Of a DNA stretch of 64,000 nucleotides, positions 12,833 to 25,344 are shown piece after piece. This DNA is from Papio anubis (taxonomy: Eukaryota; Chordata; Mammalia; Primates; Cercopithecidae), in assembly GCF_008728515.1 (NCBI RefSeq), contig NC_044995.1, forward strand, positions 11,605,104-11,669,103, read 5' to 3'. A program made the position numbers and the translations under genes. Positions within the stretch are counted from its first letter, which is position 1, and each line of letters starts with the position of its first letter. A model generated the notes under the pieces. The model did no database searches. It worked only from the letters and a program-made list of their open reading frames with translations, and was not told the DNA's origin.

Positions 12833-13592
12833 CTGTATTGATAAAATTATATAAAGATATATTTAAATACATAATTAATTAACTGTGCATCTATACTTTA
12901 TATAAGTGTATGAATATATTTGAACATTAAATTATAATTATGAATATAGATTTGCATCATACATTCTATTTATGTCTCCCTGGGCACATGTCTGTATGTG
13001 TATATGTGGACACACGTCCATGAAGAGATTGGATGGGAAGAACTCAGGAGTCAGTTAACTCTGTCTGTGCCCTGTGCACCCGATGCAGCAATAAATGATC
13101 TATCAAAGGCATCGCATTTCCCAAAAACCCGCGAGGCAGGCGTGATTCTAGTGTCCATTTTACAGAGGAGGAGAGCCTAAGTTGCCCAGCAGTGAACACC
13201 CTCAGCCACTGCTCAGACAGCTCCCACTCGCCTCCCTGCATCTCCGCCTCCAGACACCAGGGTCTGCGTCACTCTCCCTCACTCGGGATCTCATGCTGGC
13301 TCCCGGCTTGGATCACAAACGCTGATGGCTCAAAATCGCGTGTCTGGGTTGGAGAATCCACCTGTCTCCCTTAGCTCTGCACTGGCGTTGCCCAATTTAA
13401 TAAATAAAAATACAGGTTGCCCCATTAAATGTGGATTTCAGATAAACAACAGAAAAGAATCTACTTTTATTTGAGAATCGACTTAGATTTGGAGAAAAGT
13501 TGCAAAGACACTAGAAGGTTTTCCTTGTTCCTGCACCGGCTTCCCCTGTTAGTAGCATCTTACATGAATATGATTTGTTTCAGTATTAATGA
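12833..13592. other. AT-rich then unique sequence with MIR fragment
   Basis: A MIR in reverse lies near 13095-13195 ('tgtccattttacagaggagg'). No gene. Confidence 0.45.
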
Positions 13593-14190
13593 ACTGGCCA
13601 GGCACGGTGGCGCACGCCTGTAAGCCCAGCACTTTCAGAAGCTGAGGCAGATGGATCACTTGAGGTCAGGAGTTCAAGACCAGCCTGGCCAACATGGCAA
13701 AACCCCGTCTCTACCAAAAAATACAAAAATTAGCCAGGCGTGGTGGTAAGCACCTGTAGTCCCAGCTACGAGAATTGCTTGAACCCAAGAGGCGGAGGTT
13801 ACAGTGAGCCAGTGATTGTGCCATTGCACTCCAGACTGGGCAACGAGCGAGAGACCCTGACTCTAAAAAAATGTAAAAATAAAAATAAATAATTCCTAAG
13901 TGTGGTGGTTCATGCCTATCTATAATCCCAGCATTTTGGGAGGCAGAGGTGAGCAGATCACTTGAGCCCAGGAGTTCAAGACCAGCCTGGGCATCATGGT
14001 AAAAACGCTTCTCTACAAAAAAAAAAAAAATACAAAAATTAGCTGGGTATGGTGGTGCGGGCCTGTGGTCCCAGCTACTTGGGAGGCTGAGGCAGGAGGA
14101 TTGCTCAAGCTGGGGAGGCTGCAGTGAGCCAGGATAGTGCCACCGTACTCCAGCCTGAGCCACAGAGTGAGAGCCTGTCTCAATAGAAAA
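13593..14190 (+). mobile_element. Two tandem old Alus
   Basis: Boundary near 13893; the first has lost about 20 bases after 'cccagctac'. Confidence 0.88.
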
Positions 14191-14832
14191 ACAAATACAC
14201 AATAAATACATAAAACGCCTCACGGCAGGGACACACACATGCTGGTTTGGGTTGGAGCCAGCCTGTGAACCCTAATTTGGGAGCCCGGGCTCTGGGCTGC
14301 TGCAGCACTGACTACCATTAAGGTAAAATAAAACCGATACACGGGCAGTGAGGGGAATTTGCTCTCCTGCCTCCCTCCCTCCCTAAGTTCACCCGCTGAG
14401 AAAAACGGTTTGCGATCAACCCGGAGCCACAGCTGTCTGCACGGTCAGATCGCGGGAGCGCAGTCCAGCCGCTGCAGCCACGTTCTCGCGGCGCCACCTG
14501 GTGGCCGTGGGCTGCCATCGCCGCTGGACGTCAGGGCCGCCCAGGCCCGGCGAGATGTCACCTCCTCTGAGGAGCCTTCCAGGATCGCACCGGGCACGCG
14601 CTCCACGCCTCGTTGTCTGTTCTTCAGAGCACTGACCACGATCACAAATCAGCTCGCTCGCTGTGTTTCCTGCCGGGTCGGTACCGCCATGATCCGCACG
14701 TAGGGGTCAAGGCTGAGGTTGTATGAATGTGGACGTTATAACCCTGGCTCCCCCTCCCTCCCTATGCGGGGCTCCCCTCGATCCCCAGGCGGTGGGGTGC
14801 CCCTGGTTTTTCCTTTTTAAGATTACAAATCT
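14191..14832. other. GC-rich unique island, no gene
   Basis: Many CpGs between about 14380 and 14710 with the CTCF-like motif near the middle. Open frames on both strands show no family resemblance. It may be an insulator or enhancer. Confidence 0.5.
14491..14507 (-). promoter_or_regulatory. CTCF-like motif in a GC-rich island
   Basis: 'gcgccacctggtggccg' matches the CTCF core in reverse orientation, in non-repeat sequence. Confidence 0.5.
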
Positions 14833-15117
14833 GGTCGGGCACGTGGCTCAGGCCTGTAATCCCAGCACTTTGGGAAGTCGAGGTGGGTGTATCACTCGAG
14901 GTGAGGAGTTCGAGACCAGCCTGGCCAACATGGTGAAACCCCCCCTCCCCCATCTCTACTAAAAATACAAAAATTAGCCGCGCATGGTGGTGTGCTCCTG
15001 TAACCCCAGCTACTTGGGAGGCTGAGGCAGGAGAATCGCTTGAACCCAGGAAGCAGCGGTTGCAGTGAGCTGAGATCTCCAGCCTGGGCAGCGGAGTGAG
15101 GCTTCCTTTCAAAAAAC
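14833..15117 (+). mobile_element. Alu
   Basis: Tail turned into the GGA tract. Confidence 0.88.
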
Positions 15118-15282
15118 GAAGAAGAAGAAAGAGGAGGAGGAGGAGGAGGAGGAGGAGGAGGAGGAGGAGGAGAAGAGGAAGAGGAAGGGGAAGAGGAAGG
15201 GGAAGGAGGAGGAGAAGAGGAAGGAGAAGAGGGAGGAGAGGGAGGAGGAGGAGGAGGAGGAGGAGGAGGAGGAGGAGTTGTT
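15118..15282 (+). repeat. (GGA)n purine tract
   Basis: Almost uninterrupted purines after an Alu tail; explains a spurious arginine-rich frame. Confidence 0.93.
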
Positions 15283-15507
15283 TAAATCAATTTAAATGTC
15301 ACTGTCCACAGGAGCTTCGGATGGCACCAATGGCTCCCAGCTGGGGCTTGTGTATCATTGGCCAGGGCCTCATCAGAATCAGCTACTGCCCCACCCTTGT
15401 TAAATATGTTTAATATCTTCCTTGTCTACCAGGGTCGGGCACCTCAGATGGATGAATGGAGGATGGGGCAGATGGGGGAGGGAGACGGAAGAGGGAAGGA
15501 GAGGGGT

Positions 15508-15735
15508 TTCAGCCAACACGCTGAAACCCTGACTCTACCAAATACCGCCCCCCCAAAAAAAAAAATTAGCTGGGTGTGCCAGCAGGTGCCTGTAATCCCA
15601 GCTACTCAGGAGGCAGAGGCAAGAGAATTGCTTGAACCTGGGAGGTGGGGGGTGTCAGTGAGCCGAGATCACACCACTGCACTCCAGCCTGGGCAACAGA
15701 GCGAGACTCTGTCTCAAAAAGAACAACAAAAAATT
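15508..15735 (+). mobile_element. Alu, 5' truncated
   Basis: Starts within the left arm; 15285-15507 before it is unassigned. Confidence 0.8.
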
Positions 15736-15789
15736 TGCTATTCTGGCCCTTTCCTGGGGGCATTTACTGAAAATATTTACCCACCCTTC

Positions 15790-15990
15790 TAGATACTTTG
15801 TATGCATTAACTTATTTCATCCTCACAGAGCATCTACGACGAAGACGCTGCTACTGTCCCGTTTCAAAAGTGAGAAAAGTGAGTACAAAAGGTGAAGTCC
15901 GTGGAGACCCAGCTGTGTGAGGCAGAGCCAGGATTTAGGCTCAGGAAACCTGAACCTAGATTCTCGGGTGTTAACTGCTACACGAGGCTG
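15790..15990 (-). repeat. MIR, reverse
   Basis: 'acttatttcatcctcacag' and 'gaggcagagccaggattta' in reverse-complement order. The rest of 15736-16267 is unassigned. Confidence 0.7.
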
Positions 15991-16267
15991 CCTCTTTCTA
16001 AGCGTTTTTACCTGCGTTTCTCTCCACATGCTATTTTCTACCATAAATTGTCTTCCTTGAATGGAAGGGCCACGCTAATCCCACTGTCTCCACAGCTGTG
16101 ACGTCATGTCACGCTGACTCCTTTAACTTTATCAAACTCAGGTTCTAACCTTAACCGCAGGCTCTCCTTCTGCCAAGCTGTCGGCTAAATCAAACCATCT
16201 TCTCTTATCTCCAACCTGCTCCTGCCTTCATGTCCCTTGTTTTCTTTTTAAAAATTAGTTATTTTTA

Positions 16268-16550
16268 GGCTGGGCGCGGTGGTTCACGCCTGTAATCCCA
16301 GCACTTTGGGAGGCCGAAGAGGGCAGATCACCTGAGGTCAGGAGTTCGAGACCAACTTGGCCAATGTGGTGAAACCACATCTCTACTAAAAATACAAAAA
16401 TTAGCCAGGTGCACGGGCAGGTGCCTGTAATCCCAGCTACTCGGGAGGCTGAGGCAGGAGAATCACTTGAACCTAGGAGGTTGCAGTGAACCAAGATTGT
16501 GCCACTGCACTCCAGCCTGGGCAACAGAGCAAGATTCTGTCTCAAAAAAA
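16268..16550 (+). mobile_element. Alu
   Basis: Short deletion before 'aggttgcagtgaacc'. Confidence 0.9.
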
Positions 16551-16627
16551 ACATGTTTTTAATAGACAAATAAGCATTGTATATATGTATTGTGTAAAAC
16601 ATGATGTTTTGAAATAGGTGTCATGTC

Positions 16628-16922
16628 CCTTGTTTTTTGGAGAGACTCTTGCTTTGTCACCCAGGATGGAGTGCAGTGGAATGATCACAGTTCACTTCAG
16701 CCTTGATCTTCTGGGCTCTGGCAATCCTCCCACTTCAGCCTCCTGAATAGCTGAAACTACAGGTGTGCAGCACCACACCTGGCTAGTTTTTTAAAAATAT
16801 TTTTTAGAGACAGGGTCTTGCTTTGTTGCCCAGGCTGATCTCAAACTCCTGGGCTCAAGCAATCCTCCTGCCTCGGCCTCCCAAAGTGCTGTGATTAGAG
16901 CTGTGAGCCACCATGCCCAGCC
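16628..16922 (-). mobile_element. AluJ
   Basis: Flanks 'catgtcccttgtttt' and 'tgtgttccttgtttt'. Confidence 0.88.
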
Positions 16923-17190
16923 TGTGTTCCTTGTTTTCAACAGAAGAACGTGGGGCAGACTCCGGACCTACTGCCCATGAGTTAGTCCTACTCTGCAAGG
17001 GGAAACACCATTCAGAAACAAAAAAAAGAAAAAGAAAAACTTGAGAACTTGTTCTCTGAGATGTAGCTTGAATGCCTCCTGGTTTATACATTCAGCTGAG
17101 TTGGGGATAGTGGCCTGAATTTGCTCTGCAGAAACAAAATTGGCCATAGAAACTTAACTTTACGTTCTTAATGATTAAAAAACTTTTCTT

Positions 17191-17498
17191 GGCTGGGCGC
17201 AGTGGCTCACGCCTGTAATCCCAGCATTTTGGGAGGCCAAGGCGGGTCAGGAGTTTGAGGTCAGGAGTTTGAGGACAGCCTGGCCAACATGCTGAAACCC
17301 CCGTCTCCACTAAAAATACAAAAATCAGCTGGGCGTGGTGGCGGATGCCTGTAATCCCAGCTGCTCGGAAGGCTGAGGCAGGAGAATCGCTTGAACCTGG
17401 GAGGCAAAGGTTGCAGTGAGCTGAGATTGCACCATTGCACTGCAGCCTGGATGACAGAGTGAGACTTCATCTCAAAAAGCAAAACAAAACAAAAACAC
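17191..17498 (+). mobile_element. Alu
   Basis: 'cttttctt' on both sides; CAAAA tail. Confidence 0.9.
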
Positions 17499-17514
17499 CT
17501 TTTCTTTCTCCAGT

Positions 17515-17950
17515 TATTTTTTATTGTAGTAAAATTCACATAACAAAACTTACCATCTTAACCATTTTCAAGTGTACCTTTCAGGAATATTAAACACACT
17601 AATAATGTTGTATGGCCATCACCACCATCCATCTCTGGAACCCTTTTCATCTTGTAAAACTGAAACTCTGTACCCATTAAACACTGACCCTCCATTACCC
17701 TGGCCCCAGCCCCCAGCAAACATCATTGCACTTTCTGTCTCTATGAATTTGACTACTCCAGGTACCCCATCCATGTAAGTTGAACCATATAGTATTTGTC
17801 CTCTTGTGACTGGCTTATTTCACTTAGCATAATGCCTTAAAGTTCAGCCATGTTGGGCATGTATCAGAGTTTCCTTCCTATTTAAGGATAAATAATATTC
17901 CGTTGTGTGGATGGACCATATTTTGCGATGGTGTCTCTCCTTGGCTTGTG
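17515..17950 (+). repeat. Old L1-like 3' fragment
   Basis: 'acttaccatcttaaccattt', 'ccatcaccaccatccatctc', 'tgactggcttatttcactta' and 'gataaataatattccgttgt' form a block widespread in mammals; I believe it is L1M-derived. Confidence 0.6.
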
Positions 17951-18023
17951 GATGGTGTCTTCTTGTGTCCTCATGTGTTCTTCCCTCTGTGTGTGTGTGC
18001 CGTAAACTCCTCTTGTAAGAACA

Positions 18024-18331
18024 TCAGCTGGGCACAGTGGCTCAGGCCTGTAATCCCAGCACTTTGGGGGACCGAGGCAGGTGGATCACCTGAGGTCAGG
18101 AGTTCAAGACCAGCTTGGCTAACATGGCAAAACCCCGTCTCTACTAAAAATACAAAAATTAGCCAGGTGTGGTGGCCCATGCCTGTAATTCCAGCTACTC
18201 GGTAGGCTGAGGCAAGAAAATCGCTTGAACTGGGGAGGCGGAGGTTGCGGTGAGCTGAGATCACGCCATTGCCCTCCAGTGCCTGGGCGACAAGAATGAG
18301 ACTCCATCTCAAAAAAAAAAAAAAAAAAAAA
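18024..18331 (+). mobile_element. Alu
   Basis: Full length; long A-run at 18311-18331. Confidence 0.9.
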
Positions 18332-18956
18332 ATCAGTCATATTGGATTAGGGTCTACCCTAATGGCCTTGGCTTGCCTTAATTGCCTGTCTAAAGACCCT
18401 ATTACCAAATACAGTCACATTTCTAGGTGCTGGGAGTTAAGACTTCAACATGAATTTGTGGGGACAAAATTGAGCCTGTAACAAGCTAATTACTTAATGT
18501 TTTGTGGGAGATGCCTCAACCTGTCCCAAACGAAGCTTACGACATCTTCCCCTCACCTGCTCACCTTCCAGAGTTGCCCATCTCCCCCAATGGCACCATT
18601 ATCCACCTGGTTACACTGACCAGAGGCCAATGACGCCCTTCTCGTCACCCCTCCCATCAGTCACCACATCCTGCCGTTTGACACTGATCAACCTGCCCAT
18701 TTCCCCCCATCTCCTCTGCTGCCACTGAAAACCAAGCCACCGCCGTCACCTCCTGGGCTGCGGAAAGTTCTAAATACCCTCATCCCTGCCCCAAACTGCC
18801 TCTCCTCACCCAGGGATCATTTGATGTGCCCACAGCAAGATTCAAACTCCTCCCAGCTCCTGAAACTGTCAAAGCTGGACTTGAATAGGGAGCAGAGCCG
18901 GCGTCCTGTCGGGGTGCTTGTGAGCTCACCAGTGCTCCTTCCCTCCACTGTCACTC
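18332..18956. other. Old repeat piece then unique sequence
   Basis: 18345-18490 ('agaccctattaccaaataca', 'gacttcaacatgaatttgtg') is a common old repeat end. 18490-18956 is unique, without a gene. Confidence 0.45.
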
Positions 18957-19194
18957 TAAATCAGGGATACCCAGCTCTGGTACCCTCAGCATTTGGGGTT
19001 GGAGGATTCTTTGCTGGTTGTGGTGGGGTGGGGGTGGGGGGATTCTGTCCTGTGCATTGTAGGGTGTTGAGCAGCATCTCTGGTCTCACCAACTAGAGGC
19101 CAGGAGCAACCCCTCACCCAGCTGTGACCAAAGTGCCTCCAGACATTGCCAAAGGTCCACTGGTTAGGGAAAGAACCACCACTGGTTGAGACCC
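18957..19194 (-). mobile_element. MER20, reverse
   Basis: Reverse complement has the same marker sequence (cattgtagggtgttgagcag; ctccagacattgccaaaggt). Nearly full length. Confidence 0.82.
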
Positions 19195-19429
19195 CTTCCA
19201 CCACCCCACTCTAAATAATAATGATTTCTCCCCTTATGCGGAGAAATACTAAAGTCATCCACATAGGAAGGTGAGTTTAAAAGCCCATCAGGGCATTTGC
19301 ATTTTACTAAGCCATTAATGTCCCTGTGATTTATGAGAGAACAGTAACTGCACAAATGCCTCCTTCCACGATTTCATTATCTGCCTTGCAGGAGTGAGCC
19401 TGAGTTTCCGGAGCAGTTGCTACCTGCTG

Positions 19430-19443
19430 CCATTAGGTGGCGG
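19430..19443 (+). promoter_or_regulatory. CTCF-like motif
   Basis: 'ccattaggtggcgg' matches the core CCASYAGRKGGCRS with one weak position, in unique sequence. Confidence 0.4.
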
Positions 19444-19514
19444 TGGAAGCCAAGTCATACAGTAGTTTGGGGCCTTTTGTTGTTGTTTTTGGTTTTGAGG
19501 GATTGTTTTGTGTT

Positions 19515-19807
19515 TTGTTTTGTTTTGTTTTGTAGTTTTGCTGTCGCCAGGCTGGAGAGCAGTGGCGCCATCTCGGCTCACTGCAACCTCTGCCTCCTGA
19601 GTTCAAGCGATTCTCCTGCCTCAGCCTCCCAAGCAGCTGGGATTACAGGGGCCTTCATCACGCCCAGCTAATTTTTGTATTTTTACTAGAGACGGGGTTT
19701 CACCATGTTCGAGGTCAGGCTGGTCTCGAGCTCCTGACCTCAGGTGATCTGCCCAGCTTGGCCTCCCAAAGTGCTGGGATTACGGGCATGAACCACTGCG
19801 CCCGGCC
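19515..19807 (-). mobile_element. Alu
   Basis: Preceded by TTTTG units; 5 kb from the first CTCF-like site. Confidence 0.9.
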
Positions 19808-20058
19808 TTTTTCGGTTTTTAGATCTTTATTTATTTTAAAATTGACAAGCAAAAGTTGTATATATTTATGGCATGCAACATGATGTTTCCATATTCATAT
19901 ACATTGTAGAAGGGTGAAATGTAGCCATGTAATTTCTACATAGCTTTTCTTTGTGGTGAGAACATAAAATCTACTCTGAGCAATTTTCAAAGATACTTTA
20001 TTTTTATTTTATCTTTTCTCTCAAATTCATCACTGCTATTACTTGAGTAGTTTCTGTA
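19808..20058. other. L1-like 3' fragment and unique sequence
   Basis: 19835-19935 ('aagttgtatatatttatggc', 'aacatgatgtttccatattc') resembles primate L1 3' ends. Confidence 0.45.
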
Positions 20059-20393
20059 CAGTCATGCGCCGCGTAGCCATGTTTTGGTCAACAATGAGCC
20101 GCATACGTGATGGTGGTCCCGTCAGATCATAATGGAGCTGGAAAAGCCCTTACCGCCCAGTGATTCGGTAGCCAAAGTAACATCATAGCACAATTACTAT
20201 ATTTTTAAAATATAACTTCAGTGTAGCCTAAGCGTAGAGTGTTATAAAGTCTACAGCAATGTCCCAGGCCTTCACATTCACTCACTCACAACACCCAGAG
20301 CAACTTCCCATCCTGCAAGCTGCATTCATGGTAAGTGCCCTACGCAGGTGGACCTTTTTTTTTAATCCTTCATACCACATGCTTATTGTACTA
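20059..20393 (+). mobile_element. Old DNA-transposon-like repeat, 5' part
   Basis: Starts 'cagtcatgcgccgcgtagcc', contains 'tggtggtcccgtcagatcat' and ends 'atggtaagtgccctacgc', an old repeat I recognise from primate genomes and believe to be Tigger-like. A short continuation lies at 20745-20768 beyond an Alu. Confidence 0.5.
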
Positions 20394-20740
20394 TTTTTTT
20401 TTTTTTTTTTTTTTTTTTTTTGAGACAGGATATCACTCTGATCCCCAGGTTGGAGTGGAGGGGCACAATCACAGCTCACTGCAGCCTCGACCTCTCGGGC
20501 TCAATCGATCCTCCCACCTCAGTCTCCGGAGTAAGTAGCTGGGACTACAGGCATGCACTACCACGCCAGGCTAATATTGGCAAGGGGTGGGGGACGTTGG
20601 GGTGTGTGTGTATGCAGACATGGGGTATCTCCATGCCCCCTGGCTGGTCTGCAGCTCCTGGGCTCAAGGAATCTCTTCACCTCAGCTTCCCAAAGTGCTA
20701 GGATTACAGGCATGAGCCACGGCACCCCACACTACTACAC
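20394..20740 (-). mobile_element. AluJ inside the old DNA-transposon-like repeat
   Basis: Contains an unusual GT-rich piece near 20581-20620. Confidence 0.85.
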
Positions 20741-20771
20741 CTTTCCCGTGTTTAGGTCCACAAATACAGGT

Positions 20772-21077
20772 CCGCCTGTAATCCCAACACTTTGGGAGGC
20801 CAAGGCAGGTGGATCACCTAAGGTCGGGAGTTTGACACCAGCCTGGCCAATATGCTAAAACCCCATCTCCACTAAAAACACAAAATTAACCAGGTTGTGG
20901 TGGTGCTTGCCTGTAATCCTAACTACTCTGGAGGCTGAGGCAAGAGAATCGCTTGAACCCAGGAGGCGGAGGTTGCAGTGAACCGAGATCGTGCCATCGC
21001 ACTCCAGCCTGGCGACAGAGCGAGACTCCGTCTCAAAAAAAGTTTAAAAATTAAAAAATAAAAATACATAAATAAAT
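20772..21077 (+). mobile_element. Alu, 5' truncated
   Basis: Starts at 'cgcctgtaatcccaacac'. Confidence 0.88.
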
Positions 21078-21672
21078 CCCAGCCCCTGGTATAGATTCCT
21101 GGTAAAATTCCTGGGACTGTGACTATAATTTAGTTTACTCCTCTGATTAAGTTGTGTAAAAGGGCACAGTTGACTTTAAGAAAGGGGGATTCGTCTGTGG
21201 TCCTGATCTAATCATGTTAGCCCATAAAAGGGATGAGTCCCTTCCTGTAGTCCCGGAGACATGAAGCATGAAGGGGGATTTGAATTTGACACATGAGAAA
21301 TTTGCTGTTACTAACTTTGAAAACCAAGGAGGCCATGCAGAGAGTAGCTTCTAGAAGTTGAGTTATCTTTGCCCAACAGCCTGCAAAGGATCAAATTCTT
21401 CCAACAAGCTGGATGAACTTGGAAGAGGACTCTGAGCTCCTGATGAGAATTCAGCCCTGGCTGATATCTTGATTTCCACTTTGGGAGAATTGGAGCAGAC
21501 AGCACAACCAATTTTGTCTAGACTTATGACCTACAGAACTGTGGGCAAATAAACGAGTGTGGTTTTAAGATGCTAAGTTTGTGGCAATTTGCTATTCAGC
21601 AATAGAAAATGAATACGGTGAGTAATAATACTACCTTAGTAGCGCTGTCTTCTCAGGTACAGATTGAGCTTT
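21078..21672 (+). repeat. Old repeat, class not assigned
   Basis: 'tggtcctgatctaatcatgt', 'ggatgaacttggaagaggac', 'ttgatttccactttgggaga' and 'aagatgctaagtttgtggca' then 'gcaatagaaaatgaatacgg' match a repeat end frequent in primate genomes. Confidence 0.5.
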
Positions 21673-21687
21673 AAGAAGGCAGATCTA

Positions 21688-21997
21688 GGCCGGGTGCAGT
21701 GGCTCACACCTGTAATCCCAGCACTTTGGGAGGCTGAGATGGGCGGATCATGAGGTCAAGAGATAATAGACCATCCTGGCCAACAGGGTGAAACCCCGTC
21801 TCTACTAAAAATACAAAAAGTAGCTGGGCGTGGTGGTGGCACGCACCTGTAGTCCCAGCTACTTGGGAGGCTGAGGCAGGAGAATCGCTTGAACCTGGGA
21901 GGTGGAGGTTGCAGAGCCGAGATCTCGCCATTGCACTCCAGCCTGCAGCCTGGTGACAGAGCGACAGTCCGTCTCAAATAAAAAAAAAAAAAAAAAA
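21688..21997 (+). mobile_element. AluY
   Basis: Exact 15-base duplication 'aagaaggcagatcta' (21673-21687, 21998-22012). Confidence 0.93.
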
Positions 21998-22389
21998 AAG
22001 AAGGCAGATCTACAGAAGAATAAATATTAATACATTCTGAACAACAGGTCTGATTGGAAGCCCTCAGAACCATCAGTCTAAGAAAACTGTGTTCTTCCCA
22101 CCAGCTATAAGTGAAACACTGAGCCAGCCCCTCCCAGAAGCAGCAAGGAGGACAGTGGCCATCCCACCAGAGACCTTGACCTAACTTGAACTTGACCTCC
22201 TTTGCCCACAGGAAGCTTCTGGGGGTCAAGCTCTGGGTAAAAACAAAGTCCTGGGGTAAATTCACAGCTCTGTGAATTATTTTGAAAGAACTTCAGCCTT
22301 TACAGTCTTAGAGTCACTCATCCATGAACATAGCATGTTTCTGCATGAATTAAAATAATCTTTTAAAGAGTGCCACAAGGATAAGAATC

Positions 22390-22912
22390 TTGTCTTGTTC
22401 AGACTGCCTGTGTTCCAATCTTGGTGACTGAGGGTAAATTACTTAATGTTCTCATATATCAAATTTAAGATGAGGCCAGGCGCAGTGGCTCACGCCTGTA
22501 ATCCCAACACTTTGGGAGAATGAGGCAGGTGGATCACCTGAGGTCAGGAGTTCAAGGCCAGCCTGGCCAACATGGTGAAACCCTGTCTCTACTATAATAC
22601 AAAAAATTAGCCAGGTGCAGTGGTATGCACCTGTAATCCCAGCTACTTGGGAGGCTGAGGCAGGAGAATTGCTTGAACCCGGGAGGTGGGGGTTTCAGTG
22701 AGCCAGAGGGCAGCGTTGTGCTCCAGCCTGGGCAACAAGAGTGAAACTCTGTCTCAAAAAAAAAAAAAGTGTATATATATATAAAATGGCTTAAGCATGA
22801 AATCTATCTCATGTAGTCTTAGAAGGATTTAATAAATTAACTCAGCTTATGTAAAGTACTTAGAATAGGCTGACAACTATGTAAGTGTTCAGTGTTATTA
22901 TTACTTATACTG
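22390..22912 (+). repeat. MIR split by an Alu
   Basis: 'gtgactgagggtaaattact' before the Alu at 22473 and 'taaagtacttagaataggct' after it are consecutive parts of a MIR. Confidence 0.65.
22473..22768 (+). mobile_element. Alu inside a MIR
   Basis: Full-length apart from a loss near 'gccagagggcagcg'. Confidence 0.9.
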
Positions 22913-23002
22913 ACTGACCAATGAGTGCACAGTTTGGGCAGAAAGAACAGCAGTATCTAGGAGTTTCAGCAAGCACATGCTTTGATTGACAGCTCTATGA
23001 CA

Positions 23003-23152
23003 GCTGGGTGTGGGTGTGTGCCTGTAGCCCCAGCTGCTTGAGCGACTGTAGTGAGAGGATCACTTGAGCCCAGGAGTCAGGGCTGCAGTGAGCATGATTG
23101 CACTACTACCCACCAGCCTGGGTGACAGAGTGAGACCCTGTCTCAAAAAAAG
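23003..23152 (+). mobile_element. Free right Alu monomer
   Basis: Single arm with tail; 23153-23506 after it is unassigned unique sequence. Confidence 0.75.
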
Positions 23153-23506
23153 CAAGTTTTAGAAGCATTCTTGCCAAAGAAATTGTCCCTAGAAAAGTAT
23201 TTATTCACTAAAACGAATGACTCTTACTTACTTTTACAATTTTTTATAAGTCAGAGTAAAACTTTAAACACATCAGTATAGCTCATGAAATGATTCCCCT
23301 GAACCTGACATATATTAGCTTTCTTCTTAGAGCCTCAGTGCCAAGGCAGAAACATGGCAGTTCCTGAGATGACACTGCAGATGTAGGGAGGGAAAAAGAA
23401 GAGAAAAGCAATGCAGATGAGACGGAAAAGATAACTTAGTAAGGAAGTTCCGTGACCATGAACTAGTGTTCATTGTTCTGAATATCACTCAAAAAAAAAA
23501 CAATAT

Positions 23507-23754
23507 TCACTTTGGGAGGCTGAGGCGGGTGGATCACCTGAGGTTAGTTCGAGACCAGCCTGATCCACAAGATGAAACCCCATCTCTACTAAAAATACAA
23601 AAATCAGCCTGGCGTGGTGGTGCATGCCCATACTCCCAGCTACTCGGGAGGCTGAGACAGGAGAATCGCTTCAACTTGAGAGGTGGAGGTTGCAGTGAGC
23701 CGAGATCACGCCACCGCACTCCAGCCTGAGCAACAGAGGGAGACTCTGTCTCAA

Positions 23755-23793
<39 letters not shown>

Positions 23794-23795
23794 AA
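23507..23795 (+). mobile_element. Alu, 5' truncated, AAAT tail
   Basis: Tail AAAT units 23752-23793; 23796-24279 after it is unassigned AT-rich DNA. Confidence 0.9.
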
Positions 23796-24279
23796 CGTAA
23801 AATGAATATTAAAAATTCCTGTTGTGCTTGAATAAAATGATATAGATACAGAAGATGACAACTCTGAAGGATGACCTGTGAAATGACTTTTATGGTCATT
23901 TCAACTTATGACCCCAAACGGCATTTAAAATAAATATCTAGAACATGAATGCAATTAACGTTTTTAACGAATGAAATGTACTTGAGAAAACTGATCAGTC
24001 AGTGTAGTATGCTTCGGTGCTTCCTCGTGATCTCTGCTTATGAAGATTCGATTCTGCTTTTACATAATATCAAGTGACACTGTAGTAAGAAAGCAATTAG
24101 CATTTTAGTTTGTGTTGGATTAGGCATTTTTAAATGAGATACTCACACAACTGCTAACAGGAATGCAAAACATCTGCATTTCTCCACTGAATCACCTTTG
24201 TGTGTAATGTTCTAAATAAATAATTATAAAAATATACACATTTCCTTCTGATTTCTTAAAAATCAACATAAGTATTCAT

Positions 24280-24410
24280 CGGTCAGGTGTGGTGGCTCAT
24301 GCCTGTAACCCCAGCACTGTGGAAGGCCAAGGCAGGAGGATAGCTTGAGCCCAGGAGCTTGAAACCAGCCTGAGCAACGTAGAGAGACCCTGTCTTTGAA
24401 AAAAAGTTTT
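24280..24410 (+). mobile_element. Free left Alu monomer
   Basis: Single arm ending 'ctttgaaaaaaagt'. Confidence 0.8.
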
Positions 24411-24616
24411 AATAAAAATAAAGGTAGATACTCATATAACTGCTAGAAAAGACTAAAAAGATGTCATAATTGACCTTATGTAAGTTGTATACAATATGAG
24501 ATACACCATTTAACTGCATATATTATTTGGATTTTTTGTTTTGTTTTTTCTTTTTTATGTTTAAACTTTTATATTATACAAAACACAGGCCTAACGTAAG
24601 TTTTTTCTCATCTCTT

Positions 24617-24906
24617 TTTTTTTTTTTTTTTGAGACAGAGTCTCGCTCTGTCGCCCAGGCTGGAGTGCAGTGGTGTGATCTTGGCTCACTGCAAGCTCCG
24701 CCTCCTGGGTTCACGCCATTCTCCTGCCTCAGCCTTCCGAGTAGCTGGGACTACAGGTGCCTGCCACCATGCCTGGCTAATTTTTTGTATTTTTTAGTAG
24801 AGACAGGGTTTCACCATGTTAGCCAGGATGGTCTCGATCTCCTGACCATTAGCCTCAGCCTCCAAAAGTGCTGGGATTACAGGCATGAGCCACCACACCT
24901 GGCCTT

Positions 24907-24941
<35 letters not shown>

Positions 24942-25226
24942 TTTGAGACAGTCTTGCTGTGCCATCCAGGCTGGAGTGCAGTGGCATGATCATGGCTCAC
25001 TGCAACCTCCACTTCCCAGGCTCATGTGAGCCTCTCACCTCAACCTCCCAAGTAGCTGGGACCACAGGCACATGCCACCATGTCTGCCTAAATTTTTTGT
25101 ATTTTTTGTGGAGATGGGATTTTGCTATGTTGTCCAGGCTAGTCTTGAACTCCTGGGATCAAGTGATCAGCCCACCACAGCCTCCCAAAGTGCAGGGATT
25201 ACAGGTGTGCGCCACTGCACCCACCC
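24617..25226 (-). mobile_element. Two reverse Alus joined by TTTA repeats
   Basis: 24617-24904 and 24945-25226, with (TTTA)n between. Confidence 0.9.
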
Positions 25227-25344
25227 AGTTTTTTCCATAAACCTTTAATAATAAGTTGGCTTTTAGGTCTAGAAAGTAATTTCTAATATAACAGAGTTTG
25301 AAAATATACAAGTTCTATTAAGCTCATTAGATTACTAATATATA

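Noticed and set aside
13711..14238. 175-residue protein and similar ones across the window
   Set aside because: Reverse translations of Alus, all sharing the same Alu-derived peptides.
15096..15413. Arginine-rich protein
   Set aside because: Translation of a GGA microsatellite.
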